64,000 nt of DNA, taken from NCBI GenBank assembly GCA_905250125.1, contig CAJNOL010000192.1, positions 62,001 through 126,000 of the forward strand, read 5' to 3'. Below the pieces are notes generated by a model, which worked only from the letters and a program-made list of their open reading frames with translations, had not been told where the DNA came from and ran no database searches. The translations under genes and the position numbers were made by a program. Source of the stretch: Rotaria sordida. Its lineage: Eukaryota; Rotifera; Eurotatoria; Philodinida; Philodinidae. Numbering within the stretch: the first letter of the stretch is position 1; each line of letters opens with the position of its first letter. Below, in pieces: positions 1 through 11,525 of this stretch.

Positions 1-2748
1 TTCAATTTCAAATAAATTTATACTTACAAAGATCTTCTTCATCATAACTAATCAATTGTATTTCAGATCGACATGAAATATTATAAATTATAACGATGAA
101 CACGATTAATGTTAAACAGTACATATTCTACTAAATAAATGATAGTAAATAGAAATCAAAAAAAAAAAATGCGAGCAAGAAAGAACAATATATATATAAT
201 AAATAAAGAACGGATGAACTATTCAATTACAGATTACAAGAATATATATATAGTCAGTCGGCTTTGTCAATAGTCATTGTGAACTTAAGCAGGTAGTACT
301 CAATAGATAATAAAATTACCCTTATATGAGTATACTTATAGTTTTTTCAACTCATATCGTATGTGTATGAGCTAGTCAATAGAAAAGAACATCAATCGGA
401 AAATGTTAATCGTCAAACATTTCCGTCGTGATTCTTTCTAATTAGTCCGTATGGTTTCCATATTAAACACGAATATAAAAATTTTACTAAATGTCAGATG
501 ATTATTGAATGATGTTATTTATTAGTCTAGTAAAACATATGATTAATTGTTCTCATTGTTATTTTACACTTGAACATTCTATGTACACAAATGAATGATT
601 AGGTCGAGTGATAGTAAAGACTATATACGTAAGAAAAAGAGAATCTTAACATCTGTTTATCGATATAAAAGATAAGGTAATATCTATTTGTATTCGTGTC
701 CTTGAATAAATAGTTCATAAACAAAAATCAATAAAAATTGATTGTTGAAATTATTGATTCACTTTTCCTCTTTCATTTTCTTTTTTTTGGTTGTTAAGTT
801 TTCTTATCGTCATATCATTGTTAAAATGAAATGTATATTCGATAAAAATTTTAAAGTTTAAAACAAATAATAATAATAATTTTTTTTTGTTTTCGAAAAC
901 TTCTATATCAATTTTTGAAGTTTATCTTCTTTGATATTTAATGAAATATGAATACAAAAAGAAAAAAGTACATTATTCTTTTTATATCAATAGCAATTAT
1001 TCATGATTCTGTAAAATAAAGTTGTTTGAAAAATTTGCTAATGAGAAAACTTCTACAATTGATTGTTTGCTGTTGAATCAGGACTACATACATTGTGTAG
1101 ACTCAAATGAACTATAAATATTTTGAAAAGAGTTCAAATTCGTAGCTTATTGCTGTTGAGAAACGGTTAAAGTATGTCTTCTATATCACTCATGTACACT
1201 AATAAATTCGATATTCTTATCTCAGAATAGGAACAAATCGAAAGACTTAAAATTTTCATAATAAATAAATCTCGTTAAGAACTGTCTATATGCAATATTC
1301 TTAGATGAAATTTGAAAATCATCTCTCTTGATGTTCTAAGTCTTTTGAAGGTATTCAAAGCTCATTTTGGTCTACATAATGCACAAGAATTTTCAATCAA
1401 CAGTAATTAATCAGTTAGAGGACTTCTCTCATAGGCTATATAATATAAAATTTCAATGAGTTTTTATTCTGCATATTTTCAGTCTTCATAACCTTGTCTT
1501 AGAAAATGAATCATTGATTTTGATTAGTTTATATGTTTATTTTTTAGCTCGATATTGTACTAACAAAATAAACATGTACACCTAATCGAATGTTACTTCG
1601 ATAGTTATTTTTAATATGTTCTATATATAAGAATCTTTTTAACAATTTTGGTTTTTTTGTTTATTAATATCATTCAAATTTAAATAATAGAGTGTTCTAA
1701 AAGTCTGCACGAGAAAAAAAAGCAAATAGTTTCTCGATAGTTCAAGCAGTTAACATGATTTTTTGAAAATAATTTGATCATAAATCCATTACAGTTTTAT
1801 GCAATATATTTCAAATTGAATGACTATGCCGATCAACATTCGAACTAAAATAGACTTATTGATGGTCGATATTGAAATAATTCGTTCATAAGTTTACGGA
1901 ATTATGACAAAGCTCCATAAATATTTCAATAAAATGGATTTTTTTTGCGCCGTGACAGTGGAATACGTTAGCTTCTAGAATTGGTGAATTCTATATTCAC
2001 TGAAGGTATATATATATATATATATATATTTTGTGTATACTTTTAGAGCACCCAGTATAATATAGTTCAATACTATCTAATTAACAAATACATATATATT
2101 TATAATATTCCATTAAAGAAACAAATTTGAACGAATAAAAATAATAGTTATAAGAGAAATTGGTTTTTGTAAATACAGCACTCATCGAAAACCACATAAT
2201 TATTTTTCGGATCATTTTAAATCTATCTTTTCTTAATATTCATCAATTCGCTGATAATCCCAAAAACGTAGTATTGCAAGTTGATGCTTTCGGATCTTTT
2301 CTAGATACGAGCAATGTGAAGAGAAAAAAAAATTGGATTATATGTTTAAGCGTAGAAAGTTTTCAATATCAATAATTCAAAAATATCTTGCGACTAACCT
2401 ATAATTCATTTAGTCTATAATTTTCTTCTTCTTAAAAATATACTTACGAGACATTGCCAAATGGAATATCGATTTTGACATTTTATCTTACCTTTATACA
2501 GGTCTTAATGAATGTAGGATAACCGTAAAAATTGTGAATTTTTTTGTTGACATAAGAGTCTCACAAGTTCATATTCACTGTGACACTGTATTGCATATCA
2601 GAATTAATAGAGAAATCGATCTGTTGTTCAAGTGTTTTAGAGATAGAAAACTTAGAATTTACATTTCATACTTCCATAAGGCTGCACACATTCTCATATT
2701 GTCAAAAATCCTTGATAATATAATGCAAATTTCGATTAATTGATACTA
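1..2748. other. Gene-free AT-rich region
   Basis: No open frame here shows family motifs, plausible codon choice or splice-linked exons. It holds homopolymer runs and a (TA)n tract near 2007-2029. The short open frames at 2160-2375 and 2534-2743 read as low-complexity translation and I do not call them. Confidence 0.6.
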
Positions 2749-3633
2749 TACGGCTTGTCCAAACGTAACGCTGTTACGTTTTTGATATACTCTTCTCCAA
2801 CTTTCTCGAAAAGTTTAAGAGCTAGGAAGTTCGTTCGAACGTCATTCGACGCAGCTTATCGAACTTCATTTATCATATAAAAATGACCTTTTTTGATTGA
2901 AGTCTCAGGCATCTAGAAATGTTTTATCAGGGCGTAACGCTGTTACATAAAAGGACCCTTTTTTTCCAGTGCCACTGAGAAAACTCTAATTTCTTGCGAA
3001 ATCATTTCTTCAAATGTAATGCTCCAAGAATCACTTTTGTAGAGCATTGAATAGACTTTCAGGCAGTAAAAAAGATTTTCTCTAAAACATTTTTGTTCAA
3101 ATAAAAAATGCAAAAAACAAACGTAACGCTGTTACGTTTTTCGTAACACTGTTACACAGTTTTTTGTTGACCAATTTTGAGGCACTTAGTGTACTCGGAA
3201 TTACTTGATTTTTATAATTGTTACTGTTTTATAAGTAGACAATCTCCTCTGAAAAAATGAGATTGATACATCGATCTGAGAGCTTATAAACTGGGCAGGA
3301 AGTTGGAAACCTTATCGAAGCTTTCAATCCATTCTAAGCTACCAAAGTCAAAACTAAATAGACCATTTTGTAGAGAATTTAATTCTGCATCGAATGGTAT
3401 GTCTCTTAGCCCTTGTTGAAAAAATTTCTTGGTTAAAAAACCCAAAATACGGTTTTTGAAAATTTTAAAATCCGATTTTTGATATCAAAATCTGATTTTT
3501 ATGCTAAATCAATATCAAATTCGTAATTAGCATAAAAAACTGCATCTAATAGTCCAATGAGATCTGTCCAACTCGAAAAAAAATTTTTTCAAAACTTGAT
3601 CAGCGAAGTGTCGCGTTACGCGGACAAGCCGTA
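2749..3633. mobile_element. Non-autonomous DNA transposon, TA-flanked
   Basis: The block starts with TA then CGGCTTGTCC and ends with GGACAAGCCG then TA, so 10-bp perfect terminal inverted repeats lie inside a TA duplication, as in Tc1/mariner-like elements. Inside, a palindromic motif CGTAACGCTGTTACG or close variants recurs near 2765, 2934, 3121 and 3140. No transposase frame is visible, so this is a non-autonomous copy. The superfamily is inferred from the TA flanks only. Confidence 0.65.
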
Positions 3634-4289
3634 TTACTAACTTGAGTATTTCTCAATGATGTATCACATATAAAATAAGCACAACTTGATGTTTTCTATC
3701 GGATATTTAACAGTAGAAGTTGTATGAAATTAAGAACTGTCGATGATAAGAATAATGATAGTAAATGAAATAAGTCTATCAAAGCATAATTCTTCATTGT
3801 CAATCAAATCTGAATGACGAAAAAAAAGCATTCAAGATATTGAAAATGTTTCATGGCTTTTGGTAGATAGTATAAGATTTTCTTAATAAATAGAAGAATA
3901 ACAGCAGAAAATAATCTAATTAGAGTTCAAAGAAACGGTGAAATAAGGAGACATTGACGTGATATTGTTCGTAGCGCAAATAAATTTTTAATAAGAATAT
4001 CATCAAATGATGTACTTGAAGATGATGTGAGATAAGCATTAGCTTGACTGATCGATTGACTAGCTAATTTATTGATATCGCTTACTAAACCAAGAAAATA
4101 AAAAGAATCTAACAAACAAGCACTACAATTGCTAGTCAGATATATCAAATTTATGTCATTTGATGAATTAAATGATACTAATTTAAGATATTAATGAAGA
4201 GTGAGATTTTAAAAAGAGTAAAACTTTTTTTAGTATTGAAGAATTTTAGTTATTGTCGAACATACTATACAGGATGTTGGACCTCGAAT
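3634..4289. other. Gene-free spacer
   Basis: Spacer between two transposon relics. A minus-strand open frame at 3927-4148 (73 codons, Ser-rich, with paired Cys) has somewhat protein-like composition, but no family was recognised and no flanking exon was found, so it is not called. Confidence 0.5.
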
Positions 4290-5445
4290 TAGGGCTGCCA
4301 TACGTACCCCATTTAAGCATTTTGTACCCCCAAAAAGTCTGTACCCCTGGGGTACTTATTTTGTATCCCATTTGGATTTTCGAGCGTCTGCTTTTATGAG
4401 CTGATCTTTGGTCAGAGAGAATCATTTTTTTCAAGAGAACTTGTTCTTTTTTATCGAGTCACTTGCAATGGACAATATTGACATGAAGGATCGACTAATG
4501 ACTATTGGCATACATTGTATCCTATTAGTTTTTTCTTAGATTTCTTTTTTCCGATCAAAATAAAGTTAGCTATGGATGTGTGACAAATGTAATCTATATG
4601 AATCGAAAGAATCGAATTATGAAAACTGCTGAGCATTACATTCACGAATTCAATATGTTGATCGCTTCTTTTTGTATGAATTTCGCGCGGTGATCGGTTC
4701 TTTCTTCATCTATTAGCTAGATGATCACTGCTATTTCTAGACATTAGATATTTAAACAATTTATTCCATCGCTTTACGGATCTTTTCAAGCTCCATCGGG
4801 ATCAGTGCGTCCAGTTTAACTTATGTAATATGAAAAAGACCTGTGAAAACTATCTTCTAGAATAAATTGAGTTATGAAATAGATCCGGTTTAGTTTAAAA
4901 ACACTGACCACTCTCGCATCTCGTATATAATGGGAGCGTGTCTACTAATACCAGTTCATTTAGTTGATATGAAATTATCGTACACCTGGCTCTAGATATT
5001 TTGATTCATTTCTTTATTGTATATTTTCTATATCGTATTTGACTAACGTATTATAATGTTATTTATACAATAACTCTATTTAAACGTCATCGTAGCATAG
5101 AAAACTCTAGCTATGCGAAAGAAATTTGTTCTGATAGAATTGATTATTTAGCGCGACTTAGTGAAAGATTTTGTATTATTTCCTATTATAGTGTTGTTTT
5201 GATCCCATAATTTAAATATGAAAGTATTCTTTGTGAAAAGTGAATAATGAAATTGATTTGTTGTATGAGAAATTTCAAGACAATGTCGTCTATTGGAAAG
5301 GAGGCTCCTTTTAACAGTTTTTCTCTACTAGCCTCCTCTTTTAAAAAGAAAAAGATGTACCCCATCGTGGAAAAAAACGTACCTCAGTTGTATCCCATTT
5401 CATATCTCGTATACCCCATTTGAAAATTAGAATATGACAGCCCTG
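4290..5445. mobile_element. hAT-like element, decayed
   Basis: The ends are imperfect inverted repeats: AGGGCTGCCATAC on the left against GTATGACAGCCCT-like sequence on the right (AATATGACAGCCCTG). Near both ends short motifs of the type GTACCCCATTT, GTACCCC and GTATCCCATTT recur in both orientations, like the subterminal repeats of hAT elements. No clear 8-bp target duplication and no transposase frame remain, so the copy is old and non-autonomous. Confidence 0.5.
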
Positions 5446-8400
5446 CAAATATCAGATCATATACTAGGAAAACATAGAATACATGATTCGATGCATCTTT
5501 ATCTTCACTTTTGAACGATGAAACCCTCAGCTTTCTATCTTGTTTCTATCAAAAGTTATTCAAAAAATATCTACTAAATAGACACTAGTGCTGTCAGCAC
5601 ATATGATAGCGAAATAAATCTGATCAAAAGTTTATTATTATAATATTAGTTGAAGTATAATCAAATAATATAGAAAGATAGAGCATTCTTTTCTCTATCA
5701 GACTTTATAGAAAGAATGTTTCTTAAGGCTTTCTATACGGAAATAATATAATGACGGCATACTTTTGGATTGCCCTAAGTAATTTTAGTTCATTTGTATA
5801 ACATAGATTGACATCATATACTGCTGAAAACCCGTTGTTCATGATGCACTCAATCAATATAAATAAAAAAATAGCTGCTACTTATTTTTTTTTATTCTTT
5901 AAATTCTACTAACGTCATTGAATTTGATAAATAATAAATATATCTATTGAGTACTACTACATAATTTTTATTTGAAAAAATAATTTTATGTCTATCTATC
6001 AAGTAATAAGAAAAAAAAGATCTGACTTTAATAAGTATTGAATATTTGTCACCCATTTGTGGACCTTGATAGAATCTATAAAAAAGTTTGAAGTATTATA
6101 ATATCAGTGTTGATAGAAAACATTTAGATTTTGATATATTAGAAAAACATAGAAATGCAAAAGCCATCGAAATACATTTTGATGAACTAACGTTTATTCA
6201 ACTATAGAATTTGCTGATGATTAAATCATTCACCCACACTCCAAGATCTAGTGTGTTTGTTTACTTGAAAACTGAAATATTTAATTGTTGACATCATTTT
6301 AGAAATGAAATAAATTGACTTCTCTAGATTCGAAATTACTCATGGAATTTTAAACACCTAAACAATTATTGTGTATCTCATTGCCGAAATAAACATTACC
6401 GAAAAGAAAGATCGACAAATTCTTTTCAATCATTTGTGTTTCGTGAGTTTCGTTTCGGCGATCATTTATTATGTTCATTCTTTCTGAATATTCACCATAT
6501 ATATATATACTGTAGGTATGATCTGAGAATTTAGGCGAACAGTATACTAACCTATTACACTGGTCTGCTGTGAAACTCTTCTGCGTAATGAAATTACTCG
6601 ATTATCATTAAATGAAATTCGATTGAAATTAATGTTCAATCCTCTCACTTTTTTTTTAATGTTAATAATAAATTGATTATTTTATCTTTATAAATATTGA
6701 TCAAGTTAGATAATAGATTAATATTTGCTAAAAAAAATTCTTTGTAGTATTTATACTTTCCTTTTTCTCTTAAAATCCAGATGACCGATAAAATAATAAA
6801 TATATATTCCATTACTATAAATACATTTTTTAGGCTAAAAGAATCTTAATATTCTAATAGAAAAATTGTTGATAAATTTTGTTTGAAAAACAAATATTTC
6901 TCTTCATTTACAATATTATAAATATTCGAAATATTCCTATCCGATCTATTGTAGTAGAAATGAATGGATAATTTATCAAAATGTTTAAGGACATAATTTC
7001 ATGAATAATAAATATATAATAGACAATTATATTTGTTCCCTTTTTTTTTTTAAACATAGCTGTTCAAGAGTGTCGAAATCTTCTATAGATATTGCTTGAT
7101 CGAATTCTCTTATCATTTTATGACAAGTAGACAGAGAAGAGAAAATAGGTCAACATCTTCTTTTAGTCATGACACATGCATATTAATTAGACAGTTACAA
7201 GTGCTCTCTCCAATAGAATTAATAGAAGCTATTTTCAATTCAACTTAAGTATATGAGAAAAAAATGTATATTGCCAATGAATTATCATTTAGATTGTACT
7301 AATTGCATAAAGCATCTTATTTGTTCTATTCTTCCATGAACAAATGCAAGTTTCTTTTTTTTTTCATTCTCTTATATTGTTCGACATTCATTTCTACATC
7401 ATGGCATAGGTAATAGGGTCAACTACATATATATATATATATATCTATATTGTATTATATTAATTTATTTTTTATTTATTTGAAATTGATGTATTTTAAT
7501 GGCGTTCTAAGGATAAAATAATAATACAACGAATAAATAAATATCGTTTAACCGTTTTTGACTAAAAACATTTCTTTTTCGAAATCTAAATATATGATGT
7601 GAGAAGATAATATGAACTATTTGAACTTTCCATAGATATAAGACTCACAACATTATTATGACATACAATCATGTTGCATACGACCAGTATGTGATTAATA
7701 TTATGTGTACGAACATTTTGAATAATAGAACAAGAAGAGTTTTGATTCAAATAGATATCCGTTTCAGAGATGCAGATTGATCGTTGATGAGTAACAAGGT
7801 AGTTCATCACTTGTGAATGTAACTGACTACTTACAAAAATCATATATTTAGCTTTCAGAAAAAAGATATGTTTACGCATGCTCTCAATAGAAAGTTGAAA
7901 AGGATAAAAGCACATTATTATTCATATTGTCTTTACAGCATCATCAAAAGGCATTATTTTCAAATAAATAAAAAATAAACCAACATATTACTTGAATATG
8001 ATACAAAATATACATAAGTTATATGTGTAATTGATTTCATTACCTATTTTATAATGTCGAAATAAATTTTGAATAATACATACAAGGACAAAATAAAAAA
8101 AAAATTCTTTTATGTGAAGGATTCATTTTTATCTTTGAAAGAAACTATAGTATTATTATCTATTTTATTCTTTTATTTTCAATATATAAAATCTATAACG
8201 TTTTGTTCTTTTTATAAAAAAAAGCATTAAAAATTTATTTATCATATCTATTGATATAAATTTTATATTAGATTTAAAATAGATAAGACTACACACTTAA
8301 AGAAACTCCTTTTTTTTTATTTATGTTTACATTAGGTTTCAATATAAAAAAAATGAATTTTCTTCAAATACGACAACAGAAAAGAAAGGAAATAGAAAAA

Positions 8401-9075
8401 AAAAGAAGCGGAAGAAGAAGACAGTAAGAATAGAATTATTTCTTCTTTAGTTTTTTATATTGTACGTTAATAAGAGTATACTAATTATTTTATAGAAATT
8501 TGTTCAAGTTCACCTTGAAAACTATGTAAGTTTTTTATTCAATAACTATTCTATTTTATCTATTTAGAATTCTTCAGCAATTATCAATTCGTATCAGGAT
8601 AACTAGTTTTTGTAAAGTCTCAAAAAAAAAAACCATTCCAGTTCAATCATCAAATTGATATTTATAAATTACATTTGATATAAATCTAATCTATTATGTT
8701 CTCTTGAAAGTTTCAAGTAATATTAAAGAAGAAAATTAAAGTTATTGTAAACGTATTCTTACAATTATTACGTGTATCTAGAAGCAGTAAAAGGTGAAAA
8801 GGACTTTTTTTTTTATTCCTTTCACTGATAAATAAATAATTTTCCGATGTGAAAGTCACAATTCTAATCTACATGATTAGAATATTAATGAGAAATTCCA
8901 GAGTTTTTATTCCAAAAAAAAACATTTGAGGGCACCATAGTTAAATATAAGAGCTATAGATTTCTCACATCTCAACAGGATTAGATGGATTTATTTATTA
9001 TGATAATGAATCGGAATAAATTAAAACGGAAATAAATAATGAAATATATATATGTACACATACATAGATAAAACA
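5446..9075. other. Gene-free AT-rich region
   Basis: No supported gene. It contains a solitary repeat arm (5620-5745), a (TA)n tract near 7427-7444 and many A or T runs. The longest open frame (minus, 7586-7915) has no recognisable motif or adjoining exon and is treated as chance. Confidence 0.5.
5620..5745. repeat. Solitary arm of a dispersed foldback repeat
   Basis: By eye this segment resembles the right arms of the foldback elements at 29458-31031 and 37945-38725. They share a TTAGTTGAAG-like start, an ATAGAG..ATT core and a run like TCAGACT..TATAGA. It stands alone here without an opposing arm. Confidence 0.4.
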
Positions 9076-9435
9076 CAGGGTGGTCCAAAAGTCATGTTAC
9101 CGAGAAAAAAAATTGAGTATCAACATTACGGCTTGACAAACAGGACTCATTTTTTTTTACCAAAGATAGAGACATGTTCACACTCGAAATTCATACGGAT
9201 AAGGTTAGTGAGAACCTTTGTCAAGTATCACTATTGACCTCAATAAGAAAATTTTACTTTTTCACAGATAGAAAAAGAAAATAATGCACATAACAAAGAT
9301 TCTCACTAACCTTATCTATATGGATTTGGAGTATGAACGTGCCTCGATCCTTGGTAAAAAAAATGAGCCCATTTGGTCAAGTCATAATGAAGATACTCAA
9401 CTTTTTCTCGGTAACGTGACTTTTGGGCCACCCTG
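9076..9435. mobile_element. Foldback MITE, mariner-like ends
   Basis: The termini read CAGGGTGGTCCAAAAGTCA and, on the other strand, CAGGGTGGCCCAAAAGTCA. Pairing continues inward through GTTACCGAGAAAA/TTTTCTCGGTAAC and GATAAGGTTAGTGAGAA/TTCTCACTAACCTTATC, so nearly the whole 360-bp unit is a hairpin around about 9255. The terminal sequence is of Tc1/mariner type. There is no coding capacity, and flanking TA is present only on the right. Confidence 0.7.
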
Positions 9436-9570
9436 TATAATGAATAGAATTAAGGTTTGATAAGTTTCTTTACTTTTAGTATTTATTTATACAAATATAA
9501 TAAATAATTAAAAATTTATCGAAATCATCATTATTTAAGAAGACAATAATTTTCGAGATTGTTTCACAAG

Positions 9571-9734
9571 CAGAGATGGGCAGCTCCGACTCCGGAGCAG
9601 CCGTTCTACGGAGCTAGCTTCGCTCCGGGAGCGGAGCGTTAATATAAATTTTCCCGTTGGAGCGGAGTCAGAGTGAAGAGACTGAGTGGATGTCTGGAGC
9701 TGGAGCGAGGAAAGACCGGAGCTGCCCATCTCTG
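9571..9734. mobile_element. hAT MITE with 8-bp target duplication
   Basis: A GC-richer 164-bp unit starts CAGAGATGGGCAGCTCCG and ends CGGAGCTGCCCATCTCTG, giving 18-bp perfect inverted repeats. It is flanked on both sides by TTCACAAG (9563-9570 and 9735-9742). An 8-bp duplication with CAGAGATGG-type ends is the hAT signature. The intact duplication suggests a fairly recent insertion. Confidence 0.85.
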
Positions 9735-9800
9735 TTCACAAGACTTCAATGGTATGTTAGCCTAGAATAAAAAAAAACCCGTTCGACTCATCCTGTTTTA

Positions 9801-11139
9801 TTAAGGCCCAGTCCCCAACCAAAAAAAGTTGATTTTTGTCAAATTTTTCGATTTTTTTTAAATAGTACATGTGGTAGAGCATCACGTCCGCTATCGAATA
9901 CACTATAGTTTATTTTGTTTACGATGGATTTTAAGGGTTTTACAGAGGTTTTTCTGAAAACTTTTATCCAAGAAAAACGACGTCTTTCGAATAATTCAAT
10001 GTTTTTGCGCATTTCAATTTGTAACGGTAAAATATATTTCTTTCTATTGTACAGAATGTTATCTTGACTCTGATTCTGTCACGTAGCGAGATATATATTT
10101 ATTTTTCTTTTACGTTCGTTCTCTATGCTTCCATCGTGTTTGTTCTGATCTAAAAACAGAATTCGAAGTATACGAAAGAAAGAGGTAATACGAATCTTTT
10201 TAACAAATGAGCAAAGAAAATATTCGTCAGAAAAAAAAAGCAGAAGGTCTATTATGAGGCAAATTCGATCACAGCAGGTGAAAAACAAGAGAATGGATTC
10301 ATCATCATCATCGGTAAACATAGATTATGTGGATGACTTATTGGATATTAATTTAATTATGATTGATTATCGAAATATGATGACCGTTATCTCAGATTTT
10401 AAAAATATTAGTTACTTTATTATCATATCATTCAGTAATCATATGCCATTTCCTAATTTCTGGTTTTTAAGATCATTTAAATGAACCTGCTACTAAACTT
10501 TTGTCGTAATATCTTCAGCCATAATGAGTTTACAGTGTCTTTTATTATTTAAGATGATAGAAAAACACTATTACTGGATGAAAAGTCATAAAATACACTT
10601 CTAAAAAGTATTTTGCGTTTTTCTCAAAATGAGACTTTTTGTTTTTACGTTTTCGTGCGTCCCAGATTTCTTTGCCATTTTGAAAGCTAGAAAGCTCGGG
10701 TTTGTTTTAAATCATAGCTAAGATCTGACACTACAACTTAACAAAGTCGGATTTCTCAATTTCATGATTGATGGCAGATGAAGAGAAAATGTTTGAGAAC
10801 TTACACCCTACTAATTTCATATCATGACGTAGAAGTTCTTTAAAAACCAAACTACAGAAAAATTAAAAAATCCGACTCTGTTAAGTTGTAGCTCCAAGTC
10901 TTGGCTACATTTTAAAACCAGCTCGGGTTTCCTAACATTTAAAATGGCGGAGAAATCTGGGACACACGAAGACCTATGTTTTGAATCTTAATCTTAATCT
11001 ATCTCTTGAAAGGCTCAAGATTTCAAGCTGAAGTTTTTACCACGAGGTGCCCAGTCCAAGATACATCTACTCTGGAAGTTTCGTTAAGATTAGATGTTTT
11101 AAGGCAAAAATAAAATTTTGGGTAGGGGCTGGACCTTAA
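9801..11139. mobile_element. TTAA-flanked non-autonomous element
   Basis: The left end is TTAAGGCCCAGTCCCCAACC; the right end reversed is TTAAGGTCCAGCCCCTACCC. These are about 20-bp imperfect inverted repeats sharing a TTAA that would be the target duplication of a piggyBac-type transposon. It is related in end sequence and design to the element at 36203-36946. A separate foldback (10653-10969) lies inside, probably a nested insertion. No transposase is seen. Confidence 0.6.
10653..10969. repeat. Nested foldback, about 100-bp arms
   Basis: Left arm 10653-10754 pairs with right arm 10867-10969. Examples are TCCCAGATTTCTTTGCCATTTT against AAAATGGCGGAGAAATCTGGGA, and TTAACAAAGTCGGATTT against AAATCCGACTCTGTTAA. 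The loop is about 110 bp. It lies inside the TTAA-flanked element. Confidence 0.7.
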
Positions 11140-11525
11140 GAAACGGTGATGAATATTACTATCTATCAAATTCAGTGATAAGATGGTAGAGCGAGCATCA
11201 AAACATCTGTCATTTGTTTCCCCTTTATATATTATAATTAAGAACTTCTTTTTTGTCATGATCCAGAATAATTTATAAATTTACGAAAGATTTGATAAAA
11301 TCTTCTCATTCGAAATAAAAGTAGCTTCGATCTTACAATATTTACGATAAAAAAATTTTTTTTTTTTGTAAAAGAATTCATGTTGAATGATTTTTGAAGT
11401 CAATCGATTCGATTTATTTTTGTTAATAAATAGTGTTGAAAGAATAAAGATGCGACGAAAAGAAAAATTTTTCAAATTACAACTATTTGTTTTTTATTTG
11501 AAGAATAGAAATAAAATTCTATCTA

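Noticed and set aside
3927..4148. 73-codon minus frame, Ser-rich with paired Cys
   Set aside because: Mildly protein-like but isolated between transposon relics; no start context or partner exon.
7586..7915. 109-codon minus-strand open frame
   Set aside because: No motif, no flanking exon with splice sites and no acceptor or start context; AT-rich DNA yields such frames by chance.
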